Positions 23,528 to 33,986 of a stretch of DNA of 64,000 nt are shown here, in pieces (the stretch's first letter is position 1; each line of letters begins with the position of its first letter). Below the pieces are notes generated by a model that did not search any database, had not been told where the DNA came from, and was given only the letters and a program-made list of their open reading frames with translations. The translations under genes and the position numbers were made by a program. Location of the stretch: positions 1 through 64,000 of the forward strand of contig DZBJ01000009.1 of the NCBI GenBank assembly GCA_022736275.1, read 5' to 3'. Origin of the DNA: Rikenella microfusus (GTDB lineage Bacteria > Bacteroidota > Bacteroidia > Bacteroidales > VadinHA17).

Positions 23528-25084
23528 ATGAACTTAGGGAATATACCAGCGGGACTGTGTATCGCCATTGGCGGTGCAGCCTTTATCGCAGGAACAGTTT
23601 TGTCATTTTACCTCTGGCAACTGCTCCTGCGCAACAGGAAGAAGAAGATCATCTCTGAAGCCGAAACGGAGGCCGAGGTGATCAGGAAAGAGAAGATACT
23701 TCAGGCCAAGGAGCGTTTTCTTCAGCTCAAGGCCGAGCATGAGAAGGTCATCAATGAGAGGAACAACCGCATCAGCCAGGCCGAAAACAGGATCAAGCAG
23801 AAAGAGCTTGCCCTCTCACAGAAGCTGGAAGAGACACAGAGAAGGAAAAACGAAGCTGACACTCTGAGGGACAGTCTGACACAGCAGATGGAAATGCTCG
23901 ACAAGAGATCGGAAGAACTCACGAAGATGCACCGTCAGCAGGTTGAACAGCTTGAGACCATCTCCGGCCTGTCGGCCGACCAGGCCAGGAACCAGCTTAT
24001 TGAATCACTCAGGGAAGAGGCCCGGACTGATGCCATGTCATACATCAATGAGATCATGGATGATGCCAAGATGACTGCCACCAAAGAAGCTAAGCGTGTA
24101 GTTGTAATGGCAATACAGCGTGTGGCGGCAGAGACAGCCATAGAAAATGCTGTAACGGTCTTCCACATTGATTCAGATGAGATAAAGGGCCGCATCATCG
24201 GCCGTGAGGGACGTAACATACGTGCCCTTGAAGCGGCCACCGGCGTTGAAATAATTGTAGATGATACACCTGAAGCCATCGTTTTGTCGGGGTTTGATCC
24301 CGTTCGCCGTGAGATTGCACGCCTGGCCCTGCACCAGCTGGTCACGGACGGTCGCATCCATCCTGCACGCATTGAGGAGATTGTGGAGAAGACGCGCAAG
24401 CAGGTTGAAGAGGAGATTGTTGAAATTGGCAAGCGTACAACAATAGACCTTGGTATACATGGCCTTCATCCTGAGCTGATCAGGCTTGTAGGCAAGATGA
24501 AATATCGCTCTTCTTACGGACAGAACCTTCTGCAGCACTCCCGTGAAGTGGCCAACCTCTGCTCCATCATGGCAGCCGAGCTGGGCCTTAACCCGAAACT
24601 GGCAAAGAGGGCCGGACTGCTGCATGACATAGGCAAGGTGCCTGATGACGAGCCCGAACTGCCGCATGCAGTTCTCGGCATGAAGCTGGCTGAAAAGTAC
24701 AAGGAGAAGCCCGAGGTCATAAATGCTATCGGGTCACACCATGATGAAGCAGAGATGACCACCCTCATTGCACCGATAGTGCAGGTATGTGATGCCATCT
24801 CAGGTGCACGTCCGGGCGCACGGCGCGAAGTCATCGAATCATACATCAAGAGGCTCAATGAGCTTGAGTCTGTCGCACTCTCATACCCGGGAGTGACCAA
24901 GACATATGCCATCCAGGCAGGAAGAGAGCTGAGGGTGATAGTGGGGGCGGACAAGGTAACTGACAAGGATACGGAAAGCCTCTCTTTTGAGATAGCACGT
25001 AAAATACAGAATGAAATGACATATCCCGGGCAGATAAAAATCACTGTCATCAGGGAGACCAGAGCTGTCAATTACGCTAAATGA
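23528..25084 (+). CDS. rny: Ribonuclease Y
   Basis: A 518-residue RNase Y, the membrane-tethered endonuclease that starts mRNA decay. One N-terminal membrane segment (about residues 7-28) is followed by a long charged coiled coil, a KH domain ([20 protein letters not shown]) and an HD domain with LLHDIGK and a later SHHDEA. I chose the ATG at 23528 because it gives the usual length and a clean membrane segment; an upstream TTG at 23483 would add 15 residues. It overlaps the WecB-like gene by four bases. Confidence 0.95.
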   Translation: MNLGNIPAGLCIAIGGAAFIAGTVLSFYLWQLLLRNRKKKIISEAETEAEVIRKEKILQAKERFLQLKAEHEKVINERNNRISQAENRIKQKELALSQKLEETQRRKNEADTLRDSLTQQMEMLDKRSEELTKMHRQQVEQLETISGLSADQARNQLIESLREEARTDAMSYINEIMDDAKMTATKEAKRVVVMAIQRVAAETAIENAVTVFHIDSDEIKGRIIGREGRNIRALEAATGVEIIVDDTPEAIVLSGFDPVRREIARLALHQLVTDGRIHPARIEEIVEKTRKQVEEEIVEIGKRTTIDLGIHGLHPELIRLVGKMKYRSSYGQNLLQHSREVANLCSIMAAELGLNPKLAKRAGLLHDIGKVPDDEPELPHAVLGMKLAEKYKEKPEVINAIGSHHDEAEMTTLIAPIVQVCDAISGARPGARREVIESYIKRLNELESVALSYPGVTKTYAIQAGRELRVIVGADKVTDKDTESLSFEIARKIQNEMTYPGQIKITVIRETRAVNYAK

Positions 25085-26241
25085 AAAAGCTGAAGATCCT
25101 TAACATCGTTGGTGCCAGGCCCCAGATAATAAAAGCCTCGGCTATCAGCCGTGCCATTGCCGGTGAGTTTGCCGGCGAGATTGATGAGGTCGTTGTTCAT
25201 ACCGGCCAGCACTATGATCGCGAGCTCTCCGCTGTATTCTTTGATGAGCTGGAGATAAAGATGCCCGATCACAACCTCCAGGTGGGATCAGGCAGGCATG
25301 GCCGCCAGACCGGAATGATTATGGAACGCATTGAGGATGTGATCATGAATGAGAAGCCTGACTGCGTTGTCATCTACGGTGACACCAACTCAACGCTTGC
25401 AGCAGCCCTGGCTGCCTCCAAACAGCACTTTCCGGTGGTCCACATTGAGGCGGGCATGAGATCATTCAACAAGACAATGCCCGAGGAGCTGAACCGCATT
25501 ATGGCTGACCACGCCTCTACTTTGCTCGTGGCACCCACCAATGCTGCATTCAAGAATCTTATGGCCGAAGGTTTTCGTCCGGAGAATATTGCCCCTTACA
25601 GCATAAACAACCCAAGGGTCTTTCTCACCGGTGACATAATGTATGACAACAGTCTTTTTTATGCAGAGCTGGCTGAGAGGAAGAAACAGGGCTTTCTCTC
25701 CGGTCTCGGGCTGACGGAGAGCAGTTTTGTGCTGGTGACAATACACCGCGATTCCAATACTGATGACCCGGTAAGACTTACATCTATTTTCAGCACCCTG
25801 AAGGATCTTGCAGAGAGTAACAAAATGGCAATGGTCATGCCTCTTCATCCCAGGACCATGATTGCTCTCCGTAACCGTGCTCCTGAGCTCTATGCTGGTC
25901 TTTCAGACCATCCGCTCATCAGGATCGTGCCTCCTGTATCTTTCCTTGAGATGATCCTGCTCGAGAAAAAGGCATGCCTGATCATTACCGATTCCGGCGG
26001 CGTTCAGAAGGAGAGTCATTTCTTCTCCCGTCCGTGCATTGTGCTGAGGAAAGAGACAGAATGGGTTGAACTTGTCAGGAACGGGACGGTGAAGCTTGCC
26101 GATGCCGACCCTCAGAAGATCACTGATGCCTGGGTATGGTTCATGAATAACAGGGAGACGCTTCAGTATCCCGGCTTCTACGGCGACGGCAAGGCTGCCG
26201 CGGCAATTTTGAAGGAGGTTCTGGAGGTCTTCAGGAACTGA
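25081..26241 (+). CDS. wecB: UDP-N-acetylglucosamine 2-epimerase (non-hydrolysing)
   Basis: A 386-residue enzyme that interconverts UDP-GlcNAc and UDP-ManNAc for surface polysaccharides. Family motifs are present in order: [62 protein letters not shown] and SGGVQKES. The start overlaps the rny stop by four bases (ATGA), so the two are coupled. The end overlaps the convergent phosphorylase gene by 11 bases. Other sugar-nucleotide genes are not adjacent, so the end product is unknown. Confidence 0.93.
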   Translation: MKKLKILNIVGARPQIIKASAISRAIAGEFAGEIDEVVVHTGQHYDRELSAVFFDELEIKMPDHNLQVGSGRHGRQTGMIMERIEDVIMNEKPDCVVIYGDTNSTLAAALAASKQHFPVVHIEAGMRSFNKTMPEELNRIMADHASTLLVAPTNAAFKNLMAEGFRPENIAPYSINNPRVFLTGDIMYDNSLFYAELAERKKQGFLSGLGLTESSFVLVTIHRDSNTDDPVRLTSIFSTLKDLAESNKMAMVMPLHPRTMIALRNRAPELYAGLSDHPLIRIVPPVSFLEMILLEKKACLIITDSGGVQKESHFFSRPCIVLRKETEWVELVRNGTVKLADADPQKITDAWVWFMNNRETLQYPGFYGDGKAAAAILKEVLEVFRN

Positions 26242-27094
26242 GGGCATCAAGCACCTGTTGTGCAAGAGACCTGACAGCAGGCTTGTAGTCGGTCAGGAAC
26301 TCGCCGGTAACCCTGTTTCCGATCACAACACATATTGTGAGAGCCTTATGGTTCAGTAGCTTTGCAAGTCCGTAAATCGCGGAGCTCTCCATTTCATAGT
26401 TGGTAACCTTCTCACCCCTGAAACGAAACGAAGTGAGGTTGTCATTCAGTTCGCTGTCAAATGGTTCGAGCCTCAGACGGCGGCCCTGGGGGCCGTAGAA
26501 CCCCGGAGATGATATGGTTATGCCCCTGTTCATACCGGCGGCAACCTTTTCCATCAGGCAGGCATCAGCATCCACAGCATAGGGGTAAGCAAGAGTATCA
26601 GGCCACTCCAGGTGACTCGCCAGGGCATCGGCCAGCTGGTGGTCAAGGCACCACTCATAACCTTCATAAAAGTGCAGTACGCCGTCAAATCCTACCACCT
26701 TTGCCGTCGCAATGAATGAACCGACGGGAATTTCCTTCTGCAGTCCGCCGGCGGTGCCCAGCCTGATAAACGATAGAGTCCTGGGTTCTTCTTTGACAAC
26801 TCCCGTTGAAAGATCAATATTCACCAGGGCATCGAGCTCATTGACGACAATATCAATGTTGTCAGTCCCGATGCCTGACGATATTATGGTGATTTCCACA
26901 TCGCGATAGCTTCCGGTAATGGTGCTGAATTCCCTGTTGCTTTTCCTTACACGCACTGAGTCAAGCATCTGGCCAATCATTTCAACTCTTCCCGGATCTC
27001 CCACAATAATTACCTGATCAGCTATTTCTCCCGGAAGGAGGTGCAGATGGAATATTGATCCGTCAGGGTTGGTTATAAGTTCAGTTTGTTTCAT
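26231..27094 (-). CDS. Nucleoside phosphorylase (uridine phosphorylase-like)
   Basis: A 287-residue enzyme of the PNP/UDP family, which splits nucleosides with phosphate for salvage. GDPGR near residue 33 is the phosphate-binding motif, RLGTAGGL the family signature, and EMESSAIYGLA holds the ribose-binding Met-Glu. It is probably pyrimidine-specific from its resemblance to uridine phosphorylase, but purine activity cannot be excluded. It is a single-gene unit. Confidence 0.88.
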   Translation of the reverse strand: MKQTELITNPDGSIFHLHLLPGEIADQVIIVGDPGRVEMIGQMLDSVRVRKSNREFSTITGSYRDVEITIISSGIGTDNIDIVVNELDALVNIDLSTGVVKEEPRTLSFIRLGTAGGLQKEIPVGSFIATAKVVGFDGVLHFYEGYEWCLDHQLADALASHLEWPDTLAYPYAVDADACLMEKVAAGMNRGITISSPGFYGPQGRRLRLEPFDSELNDNLTSFRFRGEKVTNYEMESSAIYGLAKLLNHKALTICVVIGNRVTGEFLTDYKPAVRSLAQQVLDALSS

Positions 27095-27270
27095 CTTTGA
27101 GAGTTTGAAACAGCAAAATTAGTAAAATTGTATTACCGCGGACATCCCGGTGCAACAGGGTAACAGGCTGTTAAATATTGTTAATTGATAAAAAAATGCT
27201 CCCTGTTAAAGTCAGCTGATTATATTTGCTGAATTCCCGAAACAGACCATTTCCAAAGACAAACCCTGAA

Positions 27271-29339
27271 ATGAAATTTGCCTCGTTGTTACCAGTTTTG
27301 CTTGTTTTCTGTCAGGTTATCATTGCTCAGGGAAATGATCCTGACCTCGCCGGAAGAAAGCTGGATGCCGTGAGGACAGACCAGCGTATCAGGGCAGACG
27401 GTCTGCTTGATGAAGAAGCATGGCAGCTTTCAGATGTTGCAGGAGATTTCGTAATGTACAATCCCTATAATGGTATTGCCTCGAAATACAAGACTGAGGT
27501 GAGGGTCCTTTATGACGATGAGGCACTTTATATTGGCGCAATGATGTTCGATGACTCTCCTGACAGCATCTACGCTGAGCTGGGCCCGAGGGATGATGAA
27601 AACATCAATTCAGATAATTTCTATGTCGAGATTTCGCCCTTCAACGACGGCCTGAACGGAGAAGTATTCAAGGTGACAGCTTCCGGTGTCCAGATTGACA
27701 ATAAACTCTCGACGGGTGATTCATGGCATAGGGAAGATACCTGGGATGCCGTTTGGGAGAGCCGTACAGCCATTCTGGAAAACGGATGGAGCGCAGAGAT
27801 AAGGATACCATATTCTGCCCTGCGGTTCTCAAAAGCCGCCACCCAGATGTGGGGGATTAACTTCTGGCGCGAGGTACGCCGGGACAGGGAGACATCATCA
27901 TGGAGCTTTGTTACCAAGGAATACGGGGCCACTATTACTCACCTTGGAGAGCTTGGAGGATTGCGGGATATCACTCCGCCACTTCGCCTCTCACTGGTTC
28001 CGTATGTGTCAGGTTATCTTGAGAAGATCTCTGATGACCCTGGAGTAAGCACATCATATAACGGCGGACTTGACCTCAAGCTGGGCCTCAGCGAAAGCTT
28101 CACGCTTGATGCGACGCTAATTCCCGATTTCGGGCAGGTGCAGTCGGATGACCACATACTTAATCTTACCCCTTACGAAGTTCAGTACAATGAGAACCGG
28201 CCCTTCTTTATGGAAGGAACAGAGCTTTTCAAGAGAGGGAATATCTTCTACTCAAGAAGAATAGGTGGAGTACCTCACCTCACCGGTGACGTCTACGACC
28301 AGCTTGAAGAAAATGAAGATGTTTCAGAGAACCCTGCCGAGGCAGGTCTTATTAACGCAACGAAAATCTCAGGCAGGACCAAACACGGCCTTGGGATCGG
28401 ATTTTTCAATGCCGTGACAAACAATGTCTATGCCGAAGTGACAGATACGGTTACCGGTGAGACCAGGCAGGTTCTTACCGAGCCGCTTACCAACTATAAT
28501 ATGATTGTGTTCGATCAGAACCTGAAGAACAATTCGTATGTCAGCCTTGCAAACACCAGCGTGATCAGGGATGCTCCCAAAGATGAAAACTTCTATACGG
28601 CAAATGTCACAAGCGTTGAAACACTTGTCAAGACAAAGGATCAGCTGTATTCAGTGGCAGCCACAGCCAACCTGAGCCAGAAATACCATACTGACAGCAC
28701 TGATCTTGGTCACGCCGTTGCTTTCAACATAGGAAAAACGGGAGGAGTTTTCAGAACAGACTATAATCTGTCTCTCATGAGTGACACCTATGATCCGAAT
28801 GACATGGGCTACATAAGGAGAAGCAATGAACTGGAACATTCAGTCGATTTCTCATACAATGTCTATGAGCCAAAAGGGAATCTGATGCAGCAGCGGTATT
28901 CGCTCGATTTGTCCTACGATCAGCTTTACAAACCCAGGGCATTCACTTCTTCATCAATTGAACTCGGCAGCATGATCGTCTTTATGAATTACTGGTCGTT
29001 GTCACTTGATGCTATTGTGACGCCGTGGGGTGAGAATGACTACTATGAGCCCCGGACCTACTGCTTCAGGATGACGGCTCTCTTGAACCCTCTGCCTATG
29101 GCGGGGCATCAGACATGAACACAAACTTCCTTAACATCGACATGGGCCACACATGGCGATTTGCTCCAGGAAGCGAGCTCTCAGTGGTCTGGAAAAATGC
29201 AATCAGGGCAATTTCCTACTATATAACGGAAAATTCCGGTGAGAACTTCAGGAATATGCTGGACGAACCACAGTCAAACAGCATCTCTATAAAGATTTTA
29301 TACTACCTTGACTATCAAAATTTCAAGAAGATATTTTAG
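27271..29339 (+). pseudogene. DUF5916 / family 9 carbohydrate-binding-like protein, internal deletion and frameshift
   Basis: From the ATG at 27271 a signal peptide, a CBM9-like domain (DGLLDEEAWQLSD) and the front of a DUF5916 barrel read well up to YYEPRT near 29056. The frame then becomes out-of-frame sequence ending at 29118. A different frame resumes at about 29058 with LLQDDGSLEPSAYGG and gives the normal C-terminus (FAPGSELSVVWKNAI ... QSNSISIKILYYLDY), ending at 29339. Family members usually have about 150 further residues between these two points, so both a deletion of roughly 450 bp and a frameshift are implied. The remnant was an outer-membrane-type protein of unknown role. A TATATTTG box lies at 27221-27228. 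An assembly collapse is the alternative. Confidence 0.75.
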
Positions 29340-29360
29340 TCCGGATAAAAGTTATATAAC

Positions 29361-29816
29361 ATGATACAAAGGATACAAACCATCTTTCTGCTGGCCATTG
29401 CTGTTCTCTCAGGACTCATGCTGACTGGAGACCTGATAATAATGTCTGCCGGACAGGGGACGTTGTTCAGCATCAGTTTTGCCGGCCTTGGAGAAAACGG
29501 AGGAGAGATCATTCAGCGGCTATGGCCTCTGACCGTTATCCTGGTCCTTGTTCCTCTGCTCGGCATTGCGGCCGTATTTCTTTATAAAAAGCGTGCACTT
29601 CAGATGAGGATTACGATGTTTGTGTTGCTGCTTTCACTTGGCACAATAATCCTCGGAGCCTTTTATGTCATCATGTTCGACAAGAAGATAGACATCAGGA
29701 TATTGTGGACATTAAAAGCGATATTCCCGCTGATATCGGCGATCCTGGCATGGCTGGCATACAGGTCCATAATGAAGGACGACCTGAAGATCAGGTCGTA
29801 CGACCGTCTCAGATGA
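29361..29816 (+). CDS. DUF4293 family membrane protein
   Basis: A 151-residue integral membrane protein with four predicted membrane segments. MIQRIQTIFLLAIAVLSG is the characteristic start of Bacteroidota DUF4293 proteins. The function is unknown. It overlaps the convergent pyrI gene by eight bases. Confidence 0.88.
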   Translation: MIQRIQTIFLLAIAVLSGLMLTGDLIIMSAGQGTLFSISFAGLGENGGEIIQRLWPLTVILVLVPLLGIAAVFLYKKRALQMRITMFVLLLSLGTIILGAFYVIMFDKKIDIRILWTLKAIFPLISAILAWLAYRSIMKDDLKIRSYDRLR

Positions 29817-30276
29817 TCTCCAGCCGTTCCTGATCAGTGATCTTTTCGCAGTAATGGCACTTAAGGGCAACCGGCTTCTTTGAGACAACCCTGAAACGTG
29901 TGGTCACTTTCTCGAAGTTGGTGATGCACTTGGGGTTCATGCATTTGGCTATTGCTGTGATATGGTCAGGCACTGACACCACGCGCTTCTCGATGACCTT
30001 GTAATCCTTGATGATGTTCAGCTTGGCATTGGGCGCCACCAGGGCAATCCTGTTGATATCGTCATCCTCAAAAAACTTATTCGCAATCTTGATGATGGCT
30101 TTCTTGCCATCTGTCTTGCTGTCGAGGTTTGTGCCGAATGTGATCTGGTTCCTGATTCTGTCAAGCCCGAGAATCTTTATTACCTTGAAGAGCGTGCTGG
30201 CAGGGATATGGTCAATGACAGTACCGGACTCAATGGCACTGACAAGCAACTGCTTCGGATCATTTATGTTTTGCAT
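29809..30276 (-). CDS. pyrI: Aspartate carbamoyltransferase regulatory chain
   Basis: A 155-residue PyrI, the regulatory subunit that binds nucleotides and zinc in aspartate transcarbamoylase. The zinc ligands are C112, C117, C140 and C143 (CMNPKC and CHYC). GTVIDHIP and ITFGTNLDSKTDGKKAIIKI are conserved in the nucleotide-binding domain. It follows pyrB by six bases, the standard pyrBI arrangement, and allows CTP feedback inhibition of pyrimidine synthesis. Confidence 0.96.
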   Translation of the reverse strand: MQNINDPKQLLVSAIESGTVIDHIPASTLFKVIKILGLDRIRNQITFGTNLDSKTDGKKAIIKIANKFFEDDDINRIALVAPNAKLNIIKDYKVIEKRVVSVPDHITAIAKCMNPKCITNFEKVTTRFRVVSKKPVALKCHYCEKITDQERLEII

Positions 30277-30282
30277 GGCCTC

Positions 30283-31191
30283 TTATTTTAATCCCAATAA
30301 TGTGCATATGATTGCCTGCCTCGTGAATACCCCGTTGAGAGCCTGTTCGAAATAGTAGGCTTTGGCGTTGGCATCCACATCGGGGTTTATCTCATTCACC
30401 CGCGGGAGGGGGTGCAGGATCTTCATTCCCGGCCTGGTCTCGGAGAGCATGTGATCATGCAGCACATAAGCGTTCTTAACCTTCTCGTACTCCATGGGGT
30501 CTGAGAAACGTTCGCGCTGTACCCGTGTCATGTAGATAATATCTGCCGTGTTCAGGACTTCATTAAGATCAGTTGTCTCATTATATTTCAAACCGAGGTG
30601 GTTGAGATACAGCTTGTACTCTTCAGGCATCATAAGCTCTTCCGGTGCTACGAAGTTGAAAGTTGTCTTCCACTGTGACATGGCGATGAGAAGTGAATGT
30701 ACCGTGCGGCCGTATTTGAGATCGCCCACCATGCAGATATTCAGCCCGTCAAGAGTTCCCTGGGTCTTGAGGATAGAATAGAGGTCGAGCAGTGTCTGGG
30801 TGGGATGCTGGTTGGCTCCGTCACCGGCATTGATAACAGGCACTGTCGAAATCTCGCTCGCATACCTGGCACTCCCTTCAATGGGATGCCGCATGACGAT
30901 CAGATCAACATAGTTGTTTACCGTCCTGATGGTGTCATTCAGTGTCTCACCCTTTGTGACGCTTGAGCTTGATGAATCTGTAAAACCTATCACCTTTCCG
31001 CCAAGCTTGTTGACGGCGCTCTCAAAGCTGAGCCGTGTGCGCGTGGAGGGCTCAAAAAAGAGAGTCGCCACTACCTTGCCGTGCAGGATATCCCGGATGG
31101 GATCCTTCTCAAATTCCGCGGCAAGCTTAAGTATCTGCATGATCTCATCGGTAGAGAGATCATCTATTGAAACTAAGCTTCTGGATTTCAT
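30283..31191 (-). CDS. pyrB: Aspartate carbamoyltransferase catalytic chain
   Basis: A 302-residue PyrB, which joins carbamoyl phosphate and aspartate in pyrimidine synthesis. The carbamoyl-phosphate motif [15 protein letters not shown] (S49-T-R-T-R53) and the SSSVTKGET loop are present, as is HPTQTLLD. I chose the ATG at 31191 because it gives the usual [13 protein letters not shown] start and normal length; the longer frame reaching 31263 has no homology. It forms an operon with pyrI. Confidence 0.96.
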   Translation of the reverse strand: MKSRSLVSIDDLSTDEIMQILKLAAEFEKDPIRDILHGKVVATLFFEPSTRTRLSFESAVNKLGGKVIGFTDSSSSSVTKGETLNDTIRTVNNYVDLIVMRHPIEGSARYASEISTVPVINAGDGANQHPTQTLLDLYSILKTQGTLDGLNICMVGDLKYGRTVHSLLIAMSQWKTTFNFVAPEELMMPEEYKLYLNHLGLKYNETTDLNEVLNTADIIYMTRVQRERFSDPMEYEKVKNAYVLHDHMLSETRPGMKILHPLPRVNEINPDVDANAKAYYFEQALNGVFTRQAIICTLLGLK

Positions 31192-31285
31192 TAAGTTATT
31201 ATTTTTATGCCTGATACCTGGCAAAGTTATTACAACTGCGGGTGCATTAATATTGATGTTCAAAAGTATTTAAAAAATAACTTCT

Positions 31286-31903
31286 CTAAACAGTAGCGAC
31301 CCATTTCATGGTCAGTCCGCTGATCTTGCCCAGTCTGCCTTTCACATGTTCTGAAAGCGACGACCTGAATGAGATCTCTAATGTGACATCGTTGCCGCTG
31401 TAATGGTGAGCAGACTGGTTGCATGAATCATCCTTCATAACCTTCATCACGTCATTCATGGCTGAATAGGGGAAGGTCACAATCCATCTTTCGATAAGGT
31501 GCCGTTCAATAATACTTGCCTTGTCAAGGGCATCTGCGGCTGCACTCCTGTAAGCATTAATCAGTCCGCTTACGCCGAGAAGAGTTCCGCCGAAATACCT
31601 GATCACAACAACAAGTATATTGGTCAGCTCACGTGAATTGATCTGTCCCAATATGGGTTTTCCGGCTGTTCCGGACGGTTCTCCGTCATCATTGACACGC
31701 CTTGCCTGCCTGTCAGGAGACAACACCCACGCATAACAGTGGTGCCTGGCATCATGATACTCTTTTCTCAGCTCCTCCAGCCTGTTTTTAATCTCTTCCT
31801 GGGTCGTGACGGGAATGGCCAGGGCAATAAACTTGCTGCCTCTATCCTTAAAGAGTCCATTTGCCTTACTGTCAATTGTTTTATAGGTATCTGAAAACAA
31901 CAT
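31286..31903 (-). CDS. YigZ/IMPACT family protein
   Basis: A 205-residue protein of the YigZ/IMPACT family. RGSKFIALAIPV, ARHHCYAWVLS, DDGEPSGTAGKPIL and VVVIRYFGGTLLGVSGLI are the core motifs. A C-terminal DUF1949-like domain follows. The role may involve translation or stress control by analogy with IMPACT, but bacterial function is unproven. I chose the ATG at 31903; the upstream TTG at 31924 is less likely. It lies 23 bases after the TauE/SafE gene in a likely operon. Confidence 0.9.
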   Translation of the reverse strand: MLFSDTYKTIDSKANGLFKDRGSKFIALAIPVTTQEEIKNRLEELRKEYHDARHHCYAWVLSPDRQARRVNDDGEPSGTAGKPILGQINSRELTNILVVVIRYFGGTLLGVSGLINAYRSAAADALDKASIIERHLIERWIVTFPYSAMNDVMKVMKDDSCNQSAHHYSGNDVTLEISFRSSLSEHVKGRLGKISGLTMKWVATV

Positions 31904-31926
31904 TCCTTTACCGAATCCTACCAATA

Positions 31927-32676
31927 TTATAAATTAAACAACCCCTTCGCACCTTTGAAAAGCGTTAATATTCCCATGAGTACGAGTACCACATAAACTA
32001 CAAGGGTAAAGATGTTCTGGCTTAAGCGTGACACTAACCTGTCGCCTGTGTACAGTCCTGCCAGCAACGCCGGTACAGAGCAGAGGGCAAGAATAAGGGT
32101 TTCAGTTCTGATAAGTCCCGAGAAAAGGTAAAAAACCAGTGCATATGATACGGCAAAGAGAATGAAAACTGAAATAACGGCATTGAATTTTTCCTTGGGT
32201 GTATTAAGTGATGAGAGTATGATTGCCACGGGTGGTCCGGTTATTCCAGTGGCACCTGCAAGTACTCCTCCGAACAATCCGCTCAGTCTCATGGCACTCC
32301 TGTCAGACCGGATGTTCAGGTTCAGGCCGCGCACAAGGGCAAAGACGATAAAGATGATAAGCACCCCCCATGCCAGCTGGATGTATGCCGGATTAATAAA
32401 CTTGAGTATCACTGTTCCGGCGGCCACGCCAATTCCCGTCCAGAGTGCCATTGCGCCAAGAGGCTGATCTTTCACTATCTCTTTTGAGCGACGGTAGTAC
32501 AACACTGAAAATATCACGTTAATCATGGCAATAAAGACCGCAGTATCAGTGACGGGCATGATGAACTGTATCAGGGGCACCGCCACCAGTGCAAGTCCGA
32601 ATCCTGTAAACCCCCTTACCACGGAGGCAGTGAAGATAACAAGGGAGAGAAAGAGGATATTGCCGGCAGTGACCAT
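31927..32676 (-). CDS. TauE/SafE family sulfite/anion exporter
   Basis: A 249-residue integral membrane protein with about eight hydrophobic segments. VVRGFTGFGLALVAVPLI near the start and FGGVLAGATGITGPPVAI in the middle are the two conserved half-repeats of the TauE/SafE family. Such proteins move sulfite, sulfoacetate or other organic anions. The substrate is not predictable, and it is 20 kb from the sulfur-transfer locus. The gene starts one base after the NamZ-like stop, so the genes are an operon. Confidence 0.88.
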   Translation of the reverse strand: MVTAGNILFLSLVIFTASVVRGFTGFGLALVAVPLIQFIMPVTDTAVFIAMINVIFSVLYYRRSKEIVKDQPLGAMALWTGIGVAAGTVILKFINPAYIQLAWGVLIIFIVFALVRGLNLNIRSDRSAMRLSGLFGGVLAGATGITGPPVAIILSSLNTPKEKFNAVISVFILFAVSYALVFYLFSGLIRTETLILALCSVPALLAGLYTGDRLVSRLSQNIFTLVVYVVLVLMGILTLFKGAKGLFNL

Positions 32677-32677
32677 A

Positions 32678-33856
32678 CTAGTCGCTGTAAAGTGCCATTT
32701 GCCGGAACTCGGCTGTGAATTCTTCTATGGAGGCATCCCAGCGTGATATCTCATCACTCAGTGAAAACCCCTTCTCAAGCACCTCCCGCATACGGCTGTC
32801 ACCTGACAGGATGTCGAATGGCATGAGCCGGTATTCATATTCATAGGGAGGCGGGTTGAATGTCAATGACCCGGCCGCGGAGGTTCTTATTATGGAGTCA
32901 AAGAGGTGAAGCGCTGTCACAACGGGCCTGAAGGTTGATGCGTCGGTCACATGTATCTGGATGCCTCTGCAGTATTCACCTGCAAATTTGTGAAAGGTTG
33001 GAATGTAATCATGCATACGGAATGAGCAGCCCGGAATCTTCCTGCTCCTCAGTTCACTTAGCAGCCTGTGGCTGTTGATGAATGGCGCTCCTGTCAGCTC
33101 AAAGGGGATAACCGTTCCTCTTCCCTCCGAGAGGTTTAATGCTTCGGCCAGAACGGTGCCCGGATAAACAAGCGCTGTCTGAGGTGCTGGCATGTTGGGA
33201 GAGGGGAGAACCCATGGCAGTCCGGTCTGATGGTATAGCAGGCGGCGTTTCCATCCTCGCGCCCTGATTACATGCAACTCGCATCCCGGGATATGCTTTT
33301 CCCGGATCCAGACAGCCATCTCGCCAATGGTCATGCGGTGGCAGAGCGGTATTGAGGCGCCACCCACGAATGTGAAATAATGGTCCCTTAACACTGGTCC
33401 GTCAGCTTGCACCCTGCCGATGGGGTTTGGCCTGTCGAGTATGAATACAGGTATCCCGGCTTCTGCGCAGGCTTCCATGCACAGTTTAACGGTCCAGATA
33501 TAAGTATAAAGCCTGGCTCCCACATCCTGCAGGTCCACCACAAGGGCTTCCAGTCCGTCAAGCATCCGGGGAGTGGGTTTGCGGTGTTCCCCATAGAGAC
33601 TGTGAACGGGTATTCCAAGCACGGGATCAGTGGTGCTTTCCCACTCTATCATATTATCCTGCGTCTGGCCCGAGATACCGTGTTGCGGACCGAAAAGAGC
33701 AGCAAGGGTGCATCCGCTGTCACTGCCGAAGACCTCGGTTATGAACCTGAAATCTGAAGTTATGCTTGATGAATGGCACAGAATGCCTATTCTCTTTCCC
33801 CGCAGCCGTGACGGCATCCGCGATGAAACAACATCCAAACCGGTAAATACTTTCAT
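32678..33856 (-). CDS. DUF1343 / NamZ-like exo-beta-N-acetylmuramidase
   Basis: A 392-residue DUF1343 protein. The founding characterised member, NamZ, releases MurNAc from the non-reducing end of peptidoglycan fragments. Conserved stretches include GLDVVSSRMPSRLRGKRIGIL, FGPQHGISG, VVDLQDVGARLYTYIWT, DRPNPIG and PSPNMPAPQTALVYPGT. There is no clear signal peptide, so a cytoplasmic role in muropeptide recycling is possible. First gene of a three-gene operon with the TauE-like and YigZ-like genes. Confidence 0.9.
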   Translation of the reverse strand: MKVFTGLDVVSSRMPSRLRGKRIGILCHSSSITSDFRFITEVFGSDSGCTLAALFGPQHGISGQTQDNMIEWESTTDPVLGIPVHSLYGEHRKPTPRMLDGLEALVVDLQDVGARLYTYIWTVKLCMEACAEAGIPVFILDRPNPIGRVQADGPVLRDHYFTFVGGASIPLCHRMTIGEMAVWIREKHIPGCELHVIRARGWKRRLLYHQTGLPWVLPSPNMPAPQTALVYPGTVLAEALNLSEGRGTVIPFELTGAPFINSHRLLSELRSRKIPGCSFRMHDYIPTFHKFAGEYCRGIQIHVTDASTFRPVVTALHLFDSIIRTSAAGSLTFNPPPYEYEYRLMPFDILSGDSRMREVLEKGFSLSDEISRWDASIEEFTAEFRQMALYSD

Positions 33857-33986
33857 ACGTCAGCAAAATTAATGAAAAGTGGCGGCGATACAAGCAGACC
33901 GGCGCCGGTACGGCATACAAATAATTCAATATATTTGCAACCGCAGGCAGCTTGCCGGTGTTATATTACAAAAACATTAAAAAGAA

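Noticed and set aside
23935-25071. Several long minus-strand frames opposite rny
   Set aside because: They mirror the codon bias of RNase Y and have low-complexity Ser/Met-rich translations typical of shadow frames.
29115-29339. A separate 74-residue gene after the DUF5916 frame
   Set aside because: Its sequence is the ordinary C-terminus of DUF5916 proteins, so it is part of the broken gene rather than an independent gene.
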